Source of the DNA: Planctomycetaceae bacterium UBA2972
Lineage (GTDB): Bacteria; Planctomycetota; Planctomycetia; Pirellulales; Pirellulaceae
Reading direction: 5' to 3'
Assembly (NCBI GenBank): GCA_002348315.1
Contig: DEAW01000154.1
Span: 1-64,000 of the forward strand
Length of the DNA stretch: 64,000 nt
The position numbers and the translations under genes are program-made. Of this stretch, positions 17,689 to 27,213 are shown piece after piece (positions within the stretch are counted from its first letter, which is position 1; each line of letters begins with the position of its first letter). The notes under the pieces were generated by a model that was given only the letters and a program-made list of their open reading frames with translations, searched no databases and was not told the DNA's origin.

Positions 17689-19371
17689 TTAACTTGTCAC
17701 CAATGGCGGGCGTCTTAGATGATAATCGGTCTCTTGTTGAAATGCTCTGGCTGCATTGAGGATCGTCACTTCATCAAAGAGCCTTCCAACAAACTGAATA
17801 CTTTGTGGCTGTATTTTATCACCTTCACCAGCAAAACCACTAGGCATCGAAATCGACGGATGTCCGGTCATATTCGTAATCAATAGTTCGTCTCCACCGG
17901 AGGACACAAAGAAATCAATCGTCTCCATTAAGGCCTGCATACGTTCCTGCATTTGACGACGTATCCTCAATGCCCGTAGATACTCCACCGCCGGAATATA
18001 CTCGCTCCGTCGAAAAATCGCGGGCCACGAATTCAATCCTTCCTCAACACCTTCACGCGTTAGCGGATCGAATTGCGCAGATGCTTCAGCAAACAGAATG
18101 GTCGTTAACGGCCAGGTGGGAATATCATCAGGCAATTCGATCGGCACCAGATTTGCGCCTCGCTTCTTGAGAATCTGCAATTCTTCACGATCCTTAGTGT
18201 CCTCGTCCCCTTCGACATATCCGACGTTTAGTCCTTTCAGATCCACCTGCCGTGGCCACTCAAACGGACGATCCACGACAGAGGGGTCATTACCGCCGAT
18301 ACCTTGAATTGCCTCAAAGACAAACCCACAGTCATCGGCACTGCGACAGATTGGTCCCAGCTTATCCATACTCCAACTCAACGCCATACAACCATCTCTG
18401 GACACTCGTCCAAATGTTGGTCTCAAACCAGTAACTCCACACCGGGTGGACGGTGAAATAATGCTCCCCAGCGTTTCGCTGCCGATCGAAAATCCCACGC
18501 ACCCCGCTGCCGTCGCACTCGCAGACCCTGCACTCGAACCACTCGAACCCTGTTCAATATTCCAGGGATTCCTGGTGGGTCCGCCATACCATTTATCTCC
18601 CATCGCCAACGCACCTAAGGACAACTTGGCAACCAGAACGGCATCGTGAGCATCCAACTTTTCCAGTACATACGCTTTGTGATCAATGACACGATCCTGA
18701 AACTGAGGGGCTCCCCAAGTTGTCGGATATCCGGGATAAGCCATCAGATCCTTGGCACCGTAAGGGATTCCGGTCAGAGGATTAAATGCTCTTAGCCGAT
18801 GGCTCCTGGGATCATCCAATTGCTTCGCTTTTTCCATCGCCACCTCTTCGGTAAGGTTGACGACAAATCTCAGCTGCGGATCAAATTTCTTAAGCCGTTT
18901 TAGATACACTTCAGTCAGGTAAGTTGCACTCAATTCTCCCCGACGCAGCAGGTCATGCTGTTCTCGCAGGGGAAAAAACGCCAAATCCTCGTCCCGTTCA
19001 GGACGCTCTACAGAACGATACCCGCTTTGATCTTCTCGTTTTGTGCTGCGAGGTTCCTGCCCCTGCAAAAGGTGCAGTTTCACGGCTGGCCAGGTGTCAT
19101 AACCAACATCAAACGAACGCATTGCTTCCAGGTCTGCCAGCGTGCGAGTCAATCCGGCTGCCGTCTGAGCACGTTGCTCGTCACTCAGCTCAATACCCGA
19201 TACCCATTCTGCCTGTTTCACCATTTCCACCGTGACTTCAGCGGCAGTGGCTGCCTGCACGGTTAATGCTCGATGAAAGGCAGCCGTCCCGATTCCGGTA
19301 GCACTAAGCCATCCCATCAATTGCCGACGATTGAGTGCATTTTTTGTTTTTTCAGAAGATGTATCCGTCAT
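17689..19371 (-). CDS. Amidase (amidase signature family) with Tat signal
   Basis: A 560-residue amidase-signature enzyme. The N-terminus holds NRRQLMGWLSATGIGTAAF followed by an Ala-rich stretch, a likely twin-arginine signal. The Ser-cisSer-Lys triad is supported by Lys in YGAKDLMAYPG, the Gly/Ser loop GSSGSSAGSASATAAG and the nucleophile segment SETLGSIISPS. Lys and Ser spacing is normal. GatA itself is cytosolic and would sit with gatB/gatC, so an extracytoplasmic amide hydrolase is more likely. It heads a two-gene operon with the nitrilase-family gene. The 200 bases upstream (19372-19572) are a divergent promoter region shared with the multiheme cytochrome; I see no other gene there. Confidence 0.9.
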   Translation of the reverse strand: MTDTSSEKTKNALNRRQLMGWLSATGIGTAAFHRALTVQAATAAEVTVEMVKQAEWVSGIELSDEQRAQTAAGLTRTLADLEAMRSFDVGYDTWPAVKLHLLQGQEPRSTKREDQSGYRSVERPERDEDLAFFPLREQHDLLRRGELSATYLTEVYLKRLKKFDPQLRFVVNLTEEVAMEKAKQLDDPRSHRLRAFNPLTGIPYGAKDLMAYPGYPTTWGAPQFQDRVIDHKAYVLEKLDAHDAVLVAKLSLGALAMGDKWYGGPTRNPWNIEQGSSGSSAGSASATAAGCVGFSIGSETLGSIISPSTRCGVTGLRPTFGRVSRDGCMALSWSMDKLGPICRSADDCGFVFEAIQGIGGNDPSVVDRPFEWPRQVDLKGLNVGYVEGDEDTKDREELQILKKRGANLVPIELPDDIPTWPLTTILFAEASAQFDPLTREGVEEGLNSWPAIFRRSEYIPAVEYLRALRIRRQMQERMQALMETIDFFVSSGGDELLITNMTGHPSISMPSGFAGEGDKIQPQSIQFVGRLFDEVTILNAARAFQQETDYHLRRPPLVTS

Positions 19372-19572
19372 AATCCTTACTCGAAAAAAGTCCGGTTTTA
19401 CTCGGCATAACCGTCACAACCGCAACCAAAAAACGGTTTTTACGATTAGTTACAGGGACTGCTTACTGCCAACTTGTCCATTGCAAAAACCGAGTTGATA
19501 ATCAGTAGTTGGACCCCACAACTGTCCCTGAGTTCTAACTCAGGAACGCCGTATAGTTTTCAAGATTTTATC

Positions 19573-22089
19573 ATGACCAGACCGGCTTCCGCCAATCACT
19601 CCCTACAAGAATCCCGAGTTCGTGTATGGGCAACTCACCTCGGCAAAGTTGCCGGGCCGGTCGTTTTTGCCCTCATTGGAATCATGGCCATCGGCATATG
19701 GCTAAGCGTCGATTGGTATTCCTCAGCGCTCTCGGATGAAATTGCCCCTGTTTACGTGGGTAAAAAGAAGTGTGTCGAGTGCCATCAGCAGGAGGCTGAA
19801 AAATGGACAGGTTCTCATCACGATTTGGCGATGCAGGTCCCCACGGAAAAGTCGGTACTGGGCGACTTCAATAATTCCACATTGGAACATCACGGAGTCA
19901 TTTCCAGCATGTTTCGGCGAGGTGACAAATTCATCGTCAACACGGAAGGTGAAGATGGCGAAATGCACGACTTCGAGATCAAATATGTATTCGGAGTTGA
20001 CCCTCTTCAACAATACTTAGTGGAATTTGACCGCCGGACAGACCAACCCGCCAATGAAAATTCTCGTTTACAGGTTCTTCGCATCTCCTGGGATGCGACC
20101 AACAACCGTTGGTTTCACCTTGACCCACCCGACGTTCACGAAAAACTTGAACCCAACGATGACTTACACTGGACGGGCATCGCACAACGCTGGAACAATA
20201 TGTGTGCCGATTGTCACAGCACCAATTTACAGAAAAACTTTGATCCGCAAACCAATTCATATCACACCACTTTTAGCGAAATCAACGTGAGTTGTGAAAC
20301 CTGCCATGGCCCCGGAAGTGTGCATGTGGATTTAGCGGAAGCCAAATCGTTTTTCTGGGATCGCAAACACGGATACGGGCTACCTAAATTAAAAGGGGAA
20401 GATGCCAGGACGGTGGAACGCCAAATTCAATCCTGTGCTCCCTGTCACTCAAGACGCCGTATCGTTCATCCGGACTTTTCGGGAGGAAAAAATTTCCACG
20501 ATCACTTTGCCAGCGAGCCTTTACGTCCGGAAACCTACCACAAAGACGGGCAAATCATGGATGAAGTCTATGTCTTCGGGTCGTTTATTCAGAGCAAAAT
20601 GTATCACAAGGGAATTAAGTGTACCGACTGCCATGACCCTCACAGTGTACGTGTCAAATTCGACGATAATCGACTTTGCACATCCTGCCATCAGCATCCG
20701 GCTCAGAAATACGACACGCCCGAACACCACCATCACAAACAGGGCAGTCAGGGAACCTCCTGTGTTGAATGCCATATGCCGGAAACAACCTATATGGCTG
20801 TCGACCCACGCCGGGACCACTCGCTTCGTGTACCCCGACCGGACCTTAGCATTAAACTGGGAACGCCTAATGCCTGTGTCAAATGCCATCTGGAAGACGA
20901 TATTACTCCATCCGCAAAACTGTCTGACGGGCGTAAAGACGAATTACATATCAAACAATACATCGACTGGATCCGACTGTCTTATGAAGGCGAGGAAGAT
21001 GTGCGGCAACAGTTGGCCACGATGAATCAGTGGGCCAGCGATGCGGTTGATAAGTGGTACCCGGATTCCAAGCATCGCGGCATCCATTTTGGCGAAGCAT
21101 TACATTCAGCCTGGTCCTTAAGCGACAATGCCAATGAAGACATAGAAGATTTGTTTGTTGATCCGGATAGCCCGGCGATCGCCAAAGCTTCTGCTTTAAT
21201 CTGGCTCGATCCAAGTCGTAGCCGAAGTGCACTAGACATCATTTTAGCGTCACTACAAAACCCTAATGAACCTCAGTTGCGTGTGGCTGCGATCCTGGCC
21301 TTGCAAGGCTATCGGGACTTAAACACCTCTAAGAATCCGTTCACCACTTTACGCAACCGAGTCATACCGATGCTCGATGATCCTGTCCGTTCTGTACGAA
21401 CAGCTGCGGCACAGGTCACCTCGGAAGTCCCTTCCTCGATTTGGCCATCGGATGCCAGAGAGTCCTTTGAAAACGCATTGAAAGAACTTGAAGTCGGGCT
21501 AATGGTAAATAGTGATCGCGCCGCAACTCATCTCACTCTTGGCAGCATTTACGAAAACCTGGGTCGACATGAACAAGCTGAGACGTCCTATCGGCTCGCC
21601 ATTCAAGTTGAACCCAATGCTACCGGACCGCGGGCCAATCTGGCTGAACTCTACACGCGACTTTCAGAAAACCTAATCCGTCAGTACCAACAGGCACGAC
21701 AACAACCGCCCGCTAATGTCATAAAACAACTGCAGGAATATGAGCAAAAAGCAGAGCAGTTACGTAAGGAAGAACTAGTAAACTTTCAGCGTGACGCCAG
21801 TTACGCTCCCAACATCGCTTCGGTCCAGTATCGATATGGTCTTGCTTTATACCGCGACGGCCAGCTGGACGAAGCAGTAACTGTGATAAGACGAGTCCAT
21901 GAACTTGAACCTGAAACAACACTTTATATGATCGCCTTGGTGCGATTACTGCAGGAGGTGGAGAGCTATCAGGAGGCACTCGAAATTGCCCGCAAGCTTG
22001 TGGAAATAGAGCCACAACATCAGGCCCTCATTCAGGAACTTACTTCACAAATTAACCAATCCTCACCTACTCCACCCGACGAAGGATAA
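19573..22089 (+). CDS. Octaheme c-type cytochrome with HEAT-like and TPR C-terminus
   Basis: An 838-residue membrane-anchored protein. A single hydrophobic segment near residues 19-42 is followed by eight CxxCH heme sites (CVECH, CADCH, CETCH, CAPCH, CTDCH, CTSCH, CVECH, CVKCH) between about residues 66 and 440. A helical repeat part follows, and the last 200 residues carry TPR-like helices (ATHLTLGSIYENLGRHEQAE). The layout suits a periplasmic electron-transfer or redox protein with a protein-binding tail. I choose the ATG at 19573; an upstream in-frame start at 19474 would add 33 residues without family features. The galU-like gene begins five bases after the stop. The redox partner is unknown. 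Confidence 0.88.
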   Translation: MTRPASANHSLQESRVRVWATHLGKVAGPVVFALIGIMAIGIWLSVDWYSSALSDEIAPVYVGKKKCVECHQQEAEKWTGSHHDLAMQVPTEKSVLGDFNNSTLEHHGVISSMFRRGDKFIVNTEGEDGEMHDFEIKYVFGVDPLQQYLVEFDRRTDQPANENSRLQVLRISWDATNNRWFHLDPPDVHEKLEPNDDLHWTGIAQRWNNMCADCHSTNLQKNFDPQTNSYHTTFSEINVSCETCHGPGSVHVDLAEAKSFFWDRKHGYGLPKLKGEDARTVERQIQSCAPCHSRRRIVHPDFSGGKNFHDHFASEPLRPETYHKDGQIMDEVYVFGSFIQSKMYHKGIKCTDCHDPHSVRVKFDDNRLCTSCHQHPAQKYDTPEHHHHKQGSQGTSCVECHMPETTYMAVDPRRDHSLRVPRPDLSIKLGTPNACVKCHLEDDITPSAKLSDGRKDELHIKQYIDWIRLSYEGEEDVRQQLATMNQWASDAVDKWYPDSKHRGIHFGEALHSAWSLSDNANEDIEDLFVDPDSPAIAKASALIWLDPSRSRSALDIILASLQNPNEPQLRVAAILALQGYRDLNTSKNPFTTLRNRVIPMLDDPVRSVRTAAAQVTSEVPSSIWPSDARESFENALKELEVGLMVNSDRAATHLTLGSIYENLGRHEQAETSYRLAIQVEPNATGPRANLAELYTRLSENLIRQYQQARQQPPANVIKQLQEYEQKAEQLRKEELVNFQRDASYAPNIASVQYRYGLALYRDGQLDEAVTVIRRVHELEPETTLYMIALVRLLQEVESYQEALEIARKLVEIEPQHQALIQELTSQINQSSPTPPDEG

Positions 22090-22094
22090 AACGC

Positions 22095-23012
22095 ATGTCA
22101 ATTAACATTGCAATCGTACCTGTGGCTGGATTAGGCACGAGTGTCCTGCCGTTGACCAAAAGCCAGCCGAAAGAAATGCTCGCTGTGGGTCGTCGACCGG
22201 TTGTTCAATACGTAGTGGAAGAACTCGCATCCAACGGCATCCAACGAATCCTGTTCATCACATCTCAGGGGAAATCTTCGATTGAAGCTCACTTCGATAT
22301 CGATGAACAACTTATTCAGTATCTACGAGAAACCGGCCGTGAATCCAACCTCGTCGAACTGAATTATGAACGCCAAAACATTGAGTACTTTTACACGCGG
22401 CAACGTCGCCAACTCGGTTTAGGACATGCGGTGCTGTGTGCTCAACCCTTAGTCGGTAAAGAACCTGCTGTGGTAGCGTTAGGAGATTCCATCATCGGTC
22501 GCCGCGCGTCCAGTGACATTGTCTCTCGCATGGTCGATACGTATGAGGCTGAAAAAGCCGATGCGGTCATCGCTCTGGAACCGGTCGCTGCCACCGATGT
22601 CGATCAGTATGGGATTGTCGACGTCAGTGAAACCAACCAGGGACTTCTCCGCATTCAGGGAGCTGTTGAAAAACCTGCGATAGATCAGGCCCCAGGCAAT
22701 CTATCCATCGCAGCGCGTTATGTATTCAGTCCGGCAATCTACGAGGCCCTGCAGCAGGTTGACACCGACCGCCAGGGGAACCTCCAACTCACCGATGCCA
22801 TTGACTATCTGGTCCGGCAAGGTGCTAACGTGATCGGCGTAAAGCTGGATCATGATGTCAAACGCTATGATATTGGAAACTTCGAAAGCTATTTCAAGAC
22901 GTTTCTGGAATTCACCTTGAGTGATCCGGAATACGGACAGGGAATGCAGGATTTCGTCCGACAATTCCTCCAGCAACAAGACCAACCCAACTCATCGGAA
23001 CAGCAGGAGTAA
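22095..23012 (+). CDS. GalU-like UTP-sugar-1-phosphate nucleotidyltransferase
   Basis: A 305-residue nucleotidyltransferase of the GalU type. N-terminal signature IAIVPVAGLGT, then KEMLAVG, QYVVEELASNGI, GLGHAVLCAQPL and VVALGDSI match UTP-glucose-1-phosphate uridylyltransferases. One difference stands out: the Arg of the GxGTR loop is Ser here (GLGTSVLPLTK). That Arg usually contacts nucleotide phosphates. The kinase gene starts three bases after the stop, with a good AGGAG site in between. In this pair the natural substrate could be glucuronate 1-phosphate rather than glucose 1-phosphate, so I leave the symbol blank. Cytoplasmic. Confidence 0.85.
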   Translation: MSINIAIVPVAGLGTSVLPLTKSQPKEMLAVGRRPVVQYVVEELASNGIQRILFITSQGKSSIEAHFDIDEQLIQYLRETGRESNLVELNYERQNIEYFYTRQRRQLGLGHAVLCAQPLVGKEPAVVALGDSIIGRRASSDIVSRMVDTYEAEKADAVIALEPVAATDVDQYGIVDVSETNQGLLRIQGAVEKPAIDQAPGNLSIAARYVFSPAIYEALQQVDTDRQGNLQLTDAIDYLVRQGANVIGVKLDHDVKRYDIGNFESYFKTFLEFTLSDPEYGQGMQDFVRQFLQQQDQPNSSEQQE

Positions 23013-23015
23013 CGT

Positions 23016-24014
23016 ATGGATGTCATTCGACGCCGCGCCTATGCTCGTGCCGGACTTATCGGAAATCCATCCGACGGGTATCACGGCAAGACGATCGCCG
23101 TCTTGGTACCTCAATACTTTGCAGAAGTCGTATTGTACGAATGGGAAGATCTGGAAATCGTCCCCAGTCAGGACGACCAGTCACGTTTCCAATCCATTCA
23201 GGACCTGGCCACTGACGTACAACTCCATGGCTATTACGGTGGAATCCGGTTGGTAAAAGCCACCATTAAGAAATTTCTCGAGTATTGTGAACAGCGGCAT
23301 TCACTTCACAACCGAAACTTCTCAATCCGCTATGAAAGCACTATTCCTAGAGCTGTTGGCATGGCTGGATCGAGCGGAATCATTGTAGCCACGCTACGCG
23401 CCTTAATGGATTTTTATGAATTGGAAATTCCGCTCTCTGTCCAACCCTCTCTCGTTCTCAGTGTCGAGCGGGAAGAACTTGGTATTCAGGGAGGTTTACA
23501 GGATCGCGTGGTGCAATGTTTTGGCCAGACTGTCTACATGGATTTCAGTCAGGATGCGATGCATTTGGAACAGGGACTGGAATGCGGACAATATGAAGCT
23601 TTGGATGACTCAGCGATGCCGCCTTTGTACCTAGCATATGATCAATCGGTCGGAGAGCCGACGGAGGTCTTTCATAATAACCTTCGTTCCCGATTTGACC
23701 GGGGGGAATCGGACGTTGTAACAGCCATGCATCGCTTTGCCGATTTAACCGAGCAAGCACGCTCGGCCATACTCAGTGGAGATCATCTGCTGCTATCGCA
23801 ATTAATTGACGAGAATTTCGATCTACGGCAGTCCATCTGCCAACTACCAACAGGCCAACTTCGCATGATCGAATCAGCCCGCCGCCTCGGAGCCAGTGCC
23901 AAATTTGCTGGATCCGGTGGAGCTATTGTAGGGACCTATACAGATTCGTCTATGTATTCCCAGCTCGAGTCTGAACTAGCAGCGATTGGATGTTGCGTAC
24001 ACAAAATCAACTGA
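23016..24014 (+). CDS. GHMP kinase, glucuronokinase-like
   Basis: A 332-residue GHMP-family kinase. The first motif is ARAGLIGNPSDGYHGKTIA, close to the pattern I know from glucuronokinases of plants. The ATP-binding glycine/serine loop is VGMAGSSGIIVATL near residue 115, and the third motif is KFAGSGGAIVGTY near residue 300. The predicted reaction is phosphorylation of glucuronate at C1. Linked directly to a UTP-dependent nucleotidyltransferase, it would give UDP-glucuronate by salvage instead of by UDP-glucose dehydrogenase. Other GHMP sugar kinases cannot be excluded. RBS AGGAG lies seven or so bases before the ATG. Confidence 0.8.
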   Translation: MDVIRRRAYARAGLIGNPSDGYHGKTIAVLVPQYFAEVVLYEWEDLEIVPSQDDQSRFQSIQDLATDVQLHGYYGGIRLVKATIKKFLEYCEQRHSLHNRNFSIRYESTIPRAVGMAGSSGIIVATLRALMDFYELEIPLSVQPSLVLSVEREELGIQGGLQDRVVQCFGQTVYMDFSQDAMHLEQGLECGQYEALDDSAMPPLYLAYDQSVGEPTEVFHNNLRSRFDRGESDVVTAMHRFADLTEQARSAILSGDHLLLSQLIDENFDLRQSICQLPTGQLRMIESARRLGASAKFAGSGGAIVGTYTDSSMYSQLESELAAIGCCVHKIN

Positions 24015-24065
24015 GCTTTCTGCTAAAATAGATTGCAATCGCCTTTTGGGTTCGAGAAGTTCTGT

Positions 24066-27000
24066 ATGCGTTCCTTCGCTTTAACATTCGTCGCTATTTT
24101 GATCACGGCAACCTCCTTGAAAGCCGCGCCAGCCGTTTCGTTTAGTAAAGATGTTCTGCCGATTCTTGCCGAAAATTGCTTTCAGTGTCATGGACCGGAC
24201 GAACACACCCGTGAGGCAGACCTGCGACTTGATGTCGCTGAAGATGCAACCCGATTGCGCGATGAATACCGTGTAATTACACCAGGCAATCCTGCCCAAA
24301 GTGAATTGATTCAGCGAATCCTGTCAGACGACGAAGCATTAATGATGCCTCCGGCTGATTTTGACAAGCATTTATCAGAGGCGGACATCAATACGATTAA
24401 AAACTGGATTGCTAACGGTGCTGCATACGAACAGCACTGGTCCTTCAAACGAATCGAACGTCCCGAACTCCCGGTCGTCAACAAAAGAATGCAACGTTGG
24501 CGACGCAATCAAATCGATGATTTTGTTGGGCAGCGACTTCAGCAGTCTCGCTTCCTCCCCTCACAGGAAGCGACGGCCACGACATTGGCTCGACGACTCT
24601 CCATTGACATTACCGGACTACCTCCCACCCCGGAATCTGTCAGAGAATTCGTCAACCGATACGATCCGGCAGATCCGCTCAACACTGCCTATTCTGAATA
24701 TGTTGATTCGCTGTTAGCCTCACCACATTATGGGGAACGTATGGCGATGTTCTGGCTCGACGCAGCGCGATACAGCGACACCGACGGATATCAAAGTGAC
24801 TCGACGCGTAACAATTGGCCCTGGAAAGATTGGGTCATCAACTCCTTTAATAGCAACATGCCCTATGACCAATTCACGATTGAGCAGTTTGCCGGAGACT
24901 TATTACCCGATCCGACTCCCGAGCAACAACTGGCAACCTGTTTCCACCGCAACCACATGGCCAATGGTGAAGGAGGACGGCATCCGGAAGAGTCCCGCAT
25001 TGAGTACGTGATTGACCGGGTCAACACCACCGGTACCGTCTGGCTTGGCGTAACAATCGGATGCTCTCAATGCCATTCGCATAAGTACGACCCGATTTCT
25101 CATGAATCGTACTACCAGATGTTCAGCTTCTTTAACAGCATCGATGAAGACGGGAAAGCTGGCGGGGGAGCGAAGCCTTTCCTAAGCTATAAACCCACAA
25201 CTGTCGAACCTCATATCGCCTCGGCCCAGGCGTTAGTCGACAATCGACTTGAAGTCGAGCGAGCTGAATTTGCTCTTGCTCAGACTCGTTTCAATTCCTG
25301 GCTTAATACCACCATTGAACAACTTTCGGAACAAGCCAGTACCTGGCGGCCTTTTGCACCTGGTAAACTTACCAGTGCCTTCGGCTCAGTGCTAACACTC
25401 GATGACCAGCAACTCATCACGGCAGACGGAAAAAACCCACATCACGAAGATTACCAACTAACCGGAAAGCCAAATCTAAGCCGCATCACCGGCATCAGAA
25501 TTGAAGTTCCACCGAATGCCGACAACACCAACGGAGCATTTTCTCAAAGTGAATCCGGGCACTTCATCCTGACCGATGTCAAACTCCGCGTCGTATCCAC
25601 CGCGACCTCGACCGTCCGCGATATCAAATTCGCTCAGGCCATTGCTGACTACCAGGCTGACCGTGGAAAATACAACGGTTACGGATTGGTGGCTCATATT
25701 CTGGATGATGATCCACGCAACGGTTGGGCTTCATTTGACTCGGATATCAAAACGACGAGAACAGCAGTCCTGGCATTAGCCGAGCCTCTGGTACTCACTC
25801 CGGAAGAGTCAATCTATTTGGAATTACAACAACGCTCGCTACAGGGATCACACAATCTGGGGAGTTTCAGAATCTATCTAACCGATCAGGTCGGTACTGC
25901 TGTGCGTTCACTGGATAAGGCTCCTTTAGAAAAACTGGTGGCAGCGAATCCTGCAACCAGTGAAGAAGTGGAAGATGGATTACGAGCGGAGTTACTAGAG
26001 CAATACCTCATCGATGACATTGCTTATCAACGAGTAAAGCTACCCCTCAACGAAGCGCAACGCCAGCTCAGCGAGTTTAAGAGCGCCGCCGCAGATAAAC
26101 GGGTCATGGTTCTCTCTGAACGATCTGACGCACGTCAAAGCTACGTCCTCGAACGTGGAGTCTGGGATGCGAAAGGGGCCGCAGTGAGTTCCGGGGTCCC
26201 TCCAGTGCTTGGCACATTACCTGAAAACGCCCCAAACAACCGTTTGGGTTTAGCACAATGGTTAACCAATCGTGAAAATCCACTGACAGCACGCGTGACT
26301 GCCAATCACGTATGGCGACTGATCATGGGGCGAGGCCTGGTACGGACGGCTGAGGATTTTGGCATTCAGGGAGAACTACCTACGCACCCTGACTTACTTG
26401 ACTGGCTCGCCATCGAACTGCTCGAAAATAACTGGGACTTAAAGGCACTCATTCATACAATCGTCAGCAGTGCCACTTACCGACAATCATCTGACGTGGC
26501 CAATGACAAACGAAATCTACTGGAGCAGGATCCTGAGAATCGATTATTGGCTCGCGCCGAACGATTCCGAATGCCAGCCTGGATGATCCGTGACTCTGTT
26601 CTTCAGGCGAGTGAGTTACTTGATGCAACCATTGGAGGGCCTCCGGTACGTCCCTATCAACCTGCCGGCGTCTGGGCAGACATTACGATGGGACGTTTTC
26701 AATATGCTCCCAGTCAGGGCGAGGCTCAATTCCGGCGTACTGTTTATGCCTTCTGGCGTCGCAGTGCTGCTCCGGCCTTCCTATTCGACAACGCCAAACG
26801 TCGGGTCTGTCAGGTTCAAACACCAACCACGAATACTCCATTGCAGGCACTCACCTTAATGAACGACCTCACGTATCTGGAGGCCTCCCGTGTTCTGGCA
26901 CAAAATGCAACGATGGCAACCGATCAAAAGCCAGAGCAAATTGCTTATATCTTCGAACATCTCTTAAGCCGGCAACCTGAAGCTGAGGAATTGGAAATCG

Positions 27001-27209
27001 TCCTGAAGCAACTCAAAGAACTCGAGAACTTTTATCAGTCCAACCTTGAACAGGCTCGCCGCTATCTACGACACGGACAACCCGAGACCATCCCTTCATT
27101 CACCAATAGCTCTGCCGCCGGCAACGAACAGCCAGTTTGGTCACTGGCAGCCTTAAGTAGTATTACTTCGATGGTGATGAATCTTGATGAAACCATCACG
27201 AGGGAATAA
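24066..27209 (+). CDS. PSD1 / planctomycete cytochrome C domain protein (DUF1549-DUF1553)
   Basis: A 1047-residue exported protein of a family largely found in planctomycetes and relatives. It has a signal peptide (MRSFALTFVAILITATSLKA), then one heme site in the planctomycete-type cytochrome domain (LAENCFQCHGPDEH, near residues 33-46). DUF1549 follows (LDAARYSDTDGYQSD and QFAGDLLPDPTPEQQ), then a central ligand-binding-like insert and DUF1553 (HVWRLIMGRGLVRT, HPDLLDWLA). Start at ATG 24066 gives a clean signal peptide; the frame is open upstream. The DUF1501 gene starts four bases after its stop. These pairs are proposed to act in polysaccharide or other complex substrate use, but the biochemical function is unproven. 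Confidence 0.93.
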   Translation: MRSFALTFVAILITATSLKAAPAVSFSKDVLPILAENCFQCHGPDEHTREADLRLDVAEDATRLRDEYRVITPGNPAQSELIQRILSDDEALMMPPADFDKHLSEADINTIKNWIANGAAYEQHWSFKRIERPELPVVNKRMQRWRRNQIDDFVGQRLQQSRFLPSQEATATTLARRLSIDITGLPPTPESVREFVNRYDPADPLNTAYSEYVDSLLASPHYGERMAMFWLDAARYSDTDGYQSDSTRNNWPWKDWVINSFNSNMPYDQFTIEQFAGDLLPDPTPEQQLATCFHRNHMANGEGGRHPEESRIEYVIDRVNTTGTVWLGVTIGCSQCHSHKYDPISHESYYQMFSFFNSIDEDGKAGGGAKPFLSYKPTTVEPHIASAQALVDNRLEVERAEFALAQTRFNSWLNTTIEQLSEQASTWRPFAPGKLTSAFGSVLTLDDQQLITADGKNPHHEDYQLTGKPNLSRITGIRIEVPPNADNTNGAFSQSESGHFILTDVKLRVVSTATSTVRDIKFAQAIADYQADRGKYNGYGLVAHILDDDPRNGWASFDSDIKTTRTAVLALAEPLVLTPEESIYLELQQRSLQGSHNLGSFRIYLTDQVGTAVRSLDKAPLEKLVAANPATSEEVEDGLRAELLEQYLIDDIAYQRVKLPLNEAQRQLSEFKSAAADKRVMVLSERSDARQSYVLERGVWDAKGAAVSSGVPPVLGTLPENAPNNRLGLAQWLTNRENPLTARVTANHVWRLIMGRGLVRTAEDFGIQGELPTHPDLLDWLAIELLENNWDLKALIHTIVSSATYRQSSDVANDKRNLLEQDPENRLLARAERFRMPAWMIRDSVLQASELLDATIGGPPVRPYQPAGVWADITMGRFQYAPSQGEAQFRRTVYAFWRRSAAPAFLFDNAKRRVCQVQTPTTNTPLQALTLMNDLTYLEASRVLAQNATMATDQKPEQIAYIFEHLLSRQPEAEELEIVLKQLKELENFYQSNLEQARRYLRHGQPETIPSFTNSSAAGNEQPVWSLAALSSITSMVMNLDETITRE

Positions 27210-27213
27210 CGGA

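Noticed and set aside
20402..21025. 207-codon frame on the + strand inside the multiheme cytochrome gene
   Set aside because: The cytochrome frame has eight CxxCH sites in this region. The alternative frame shows no domain and no start signal.
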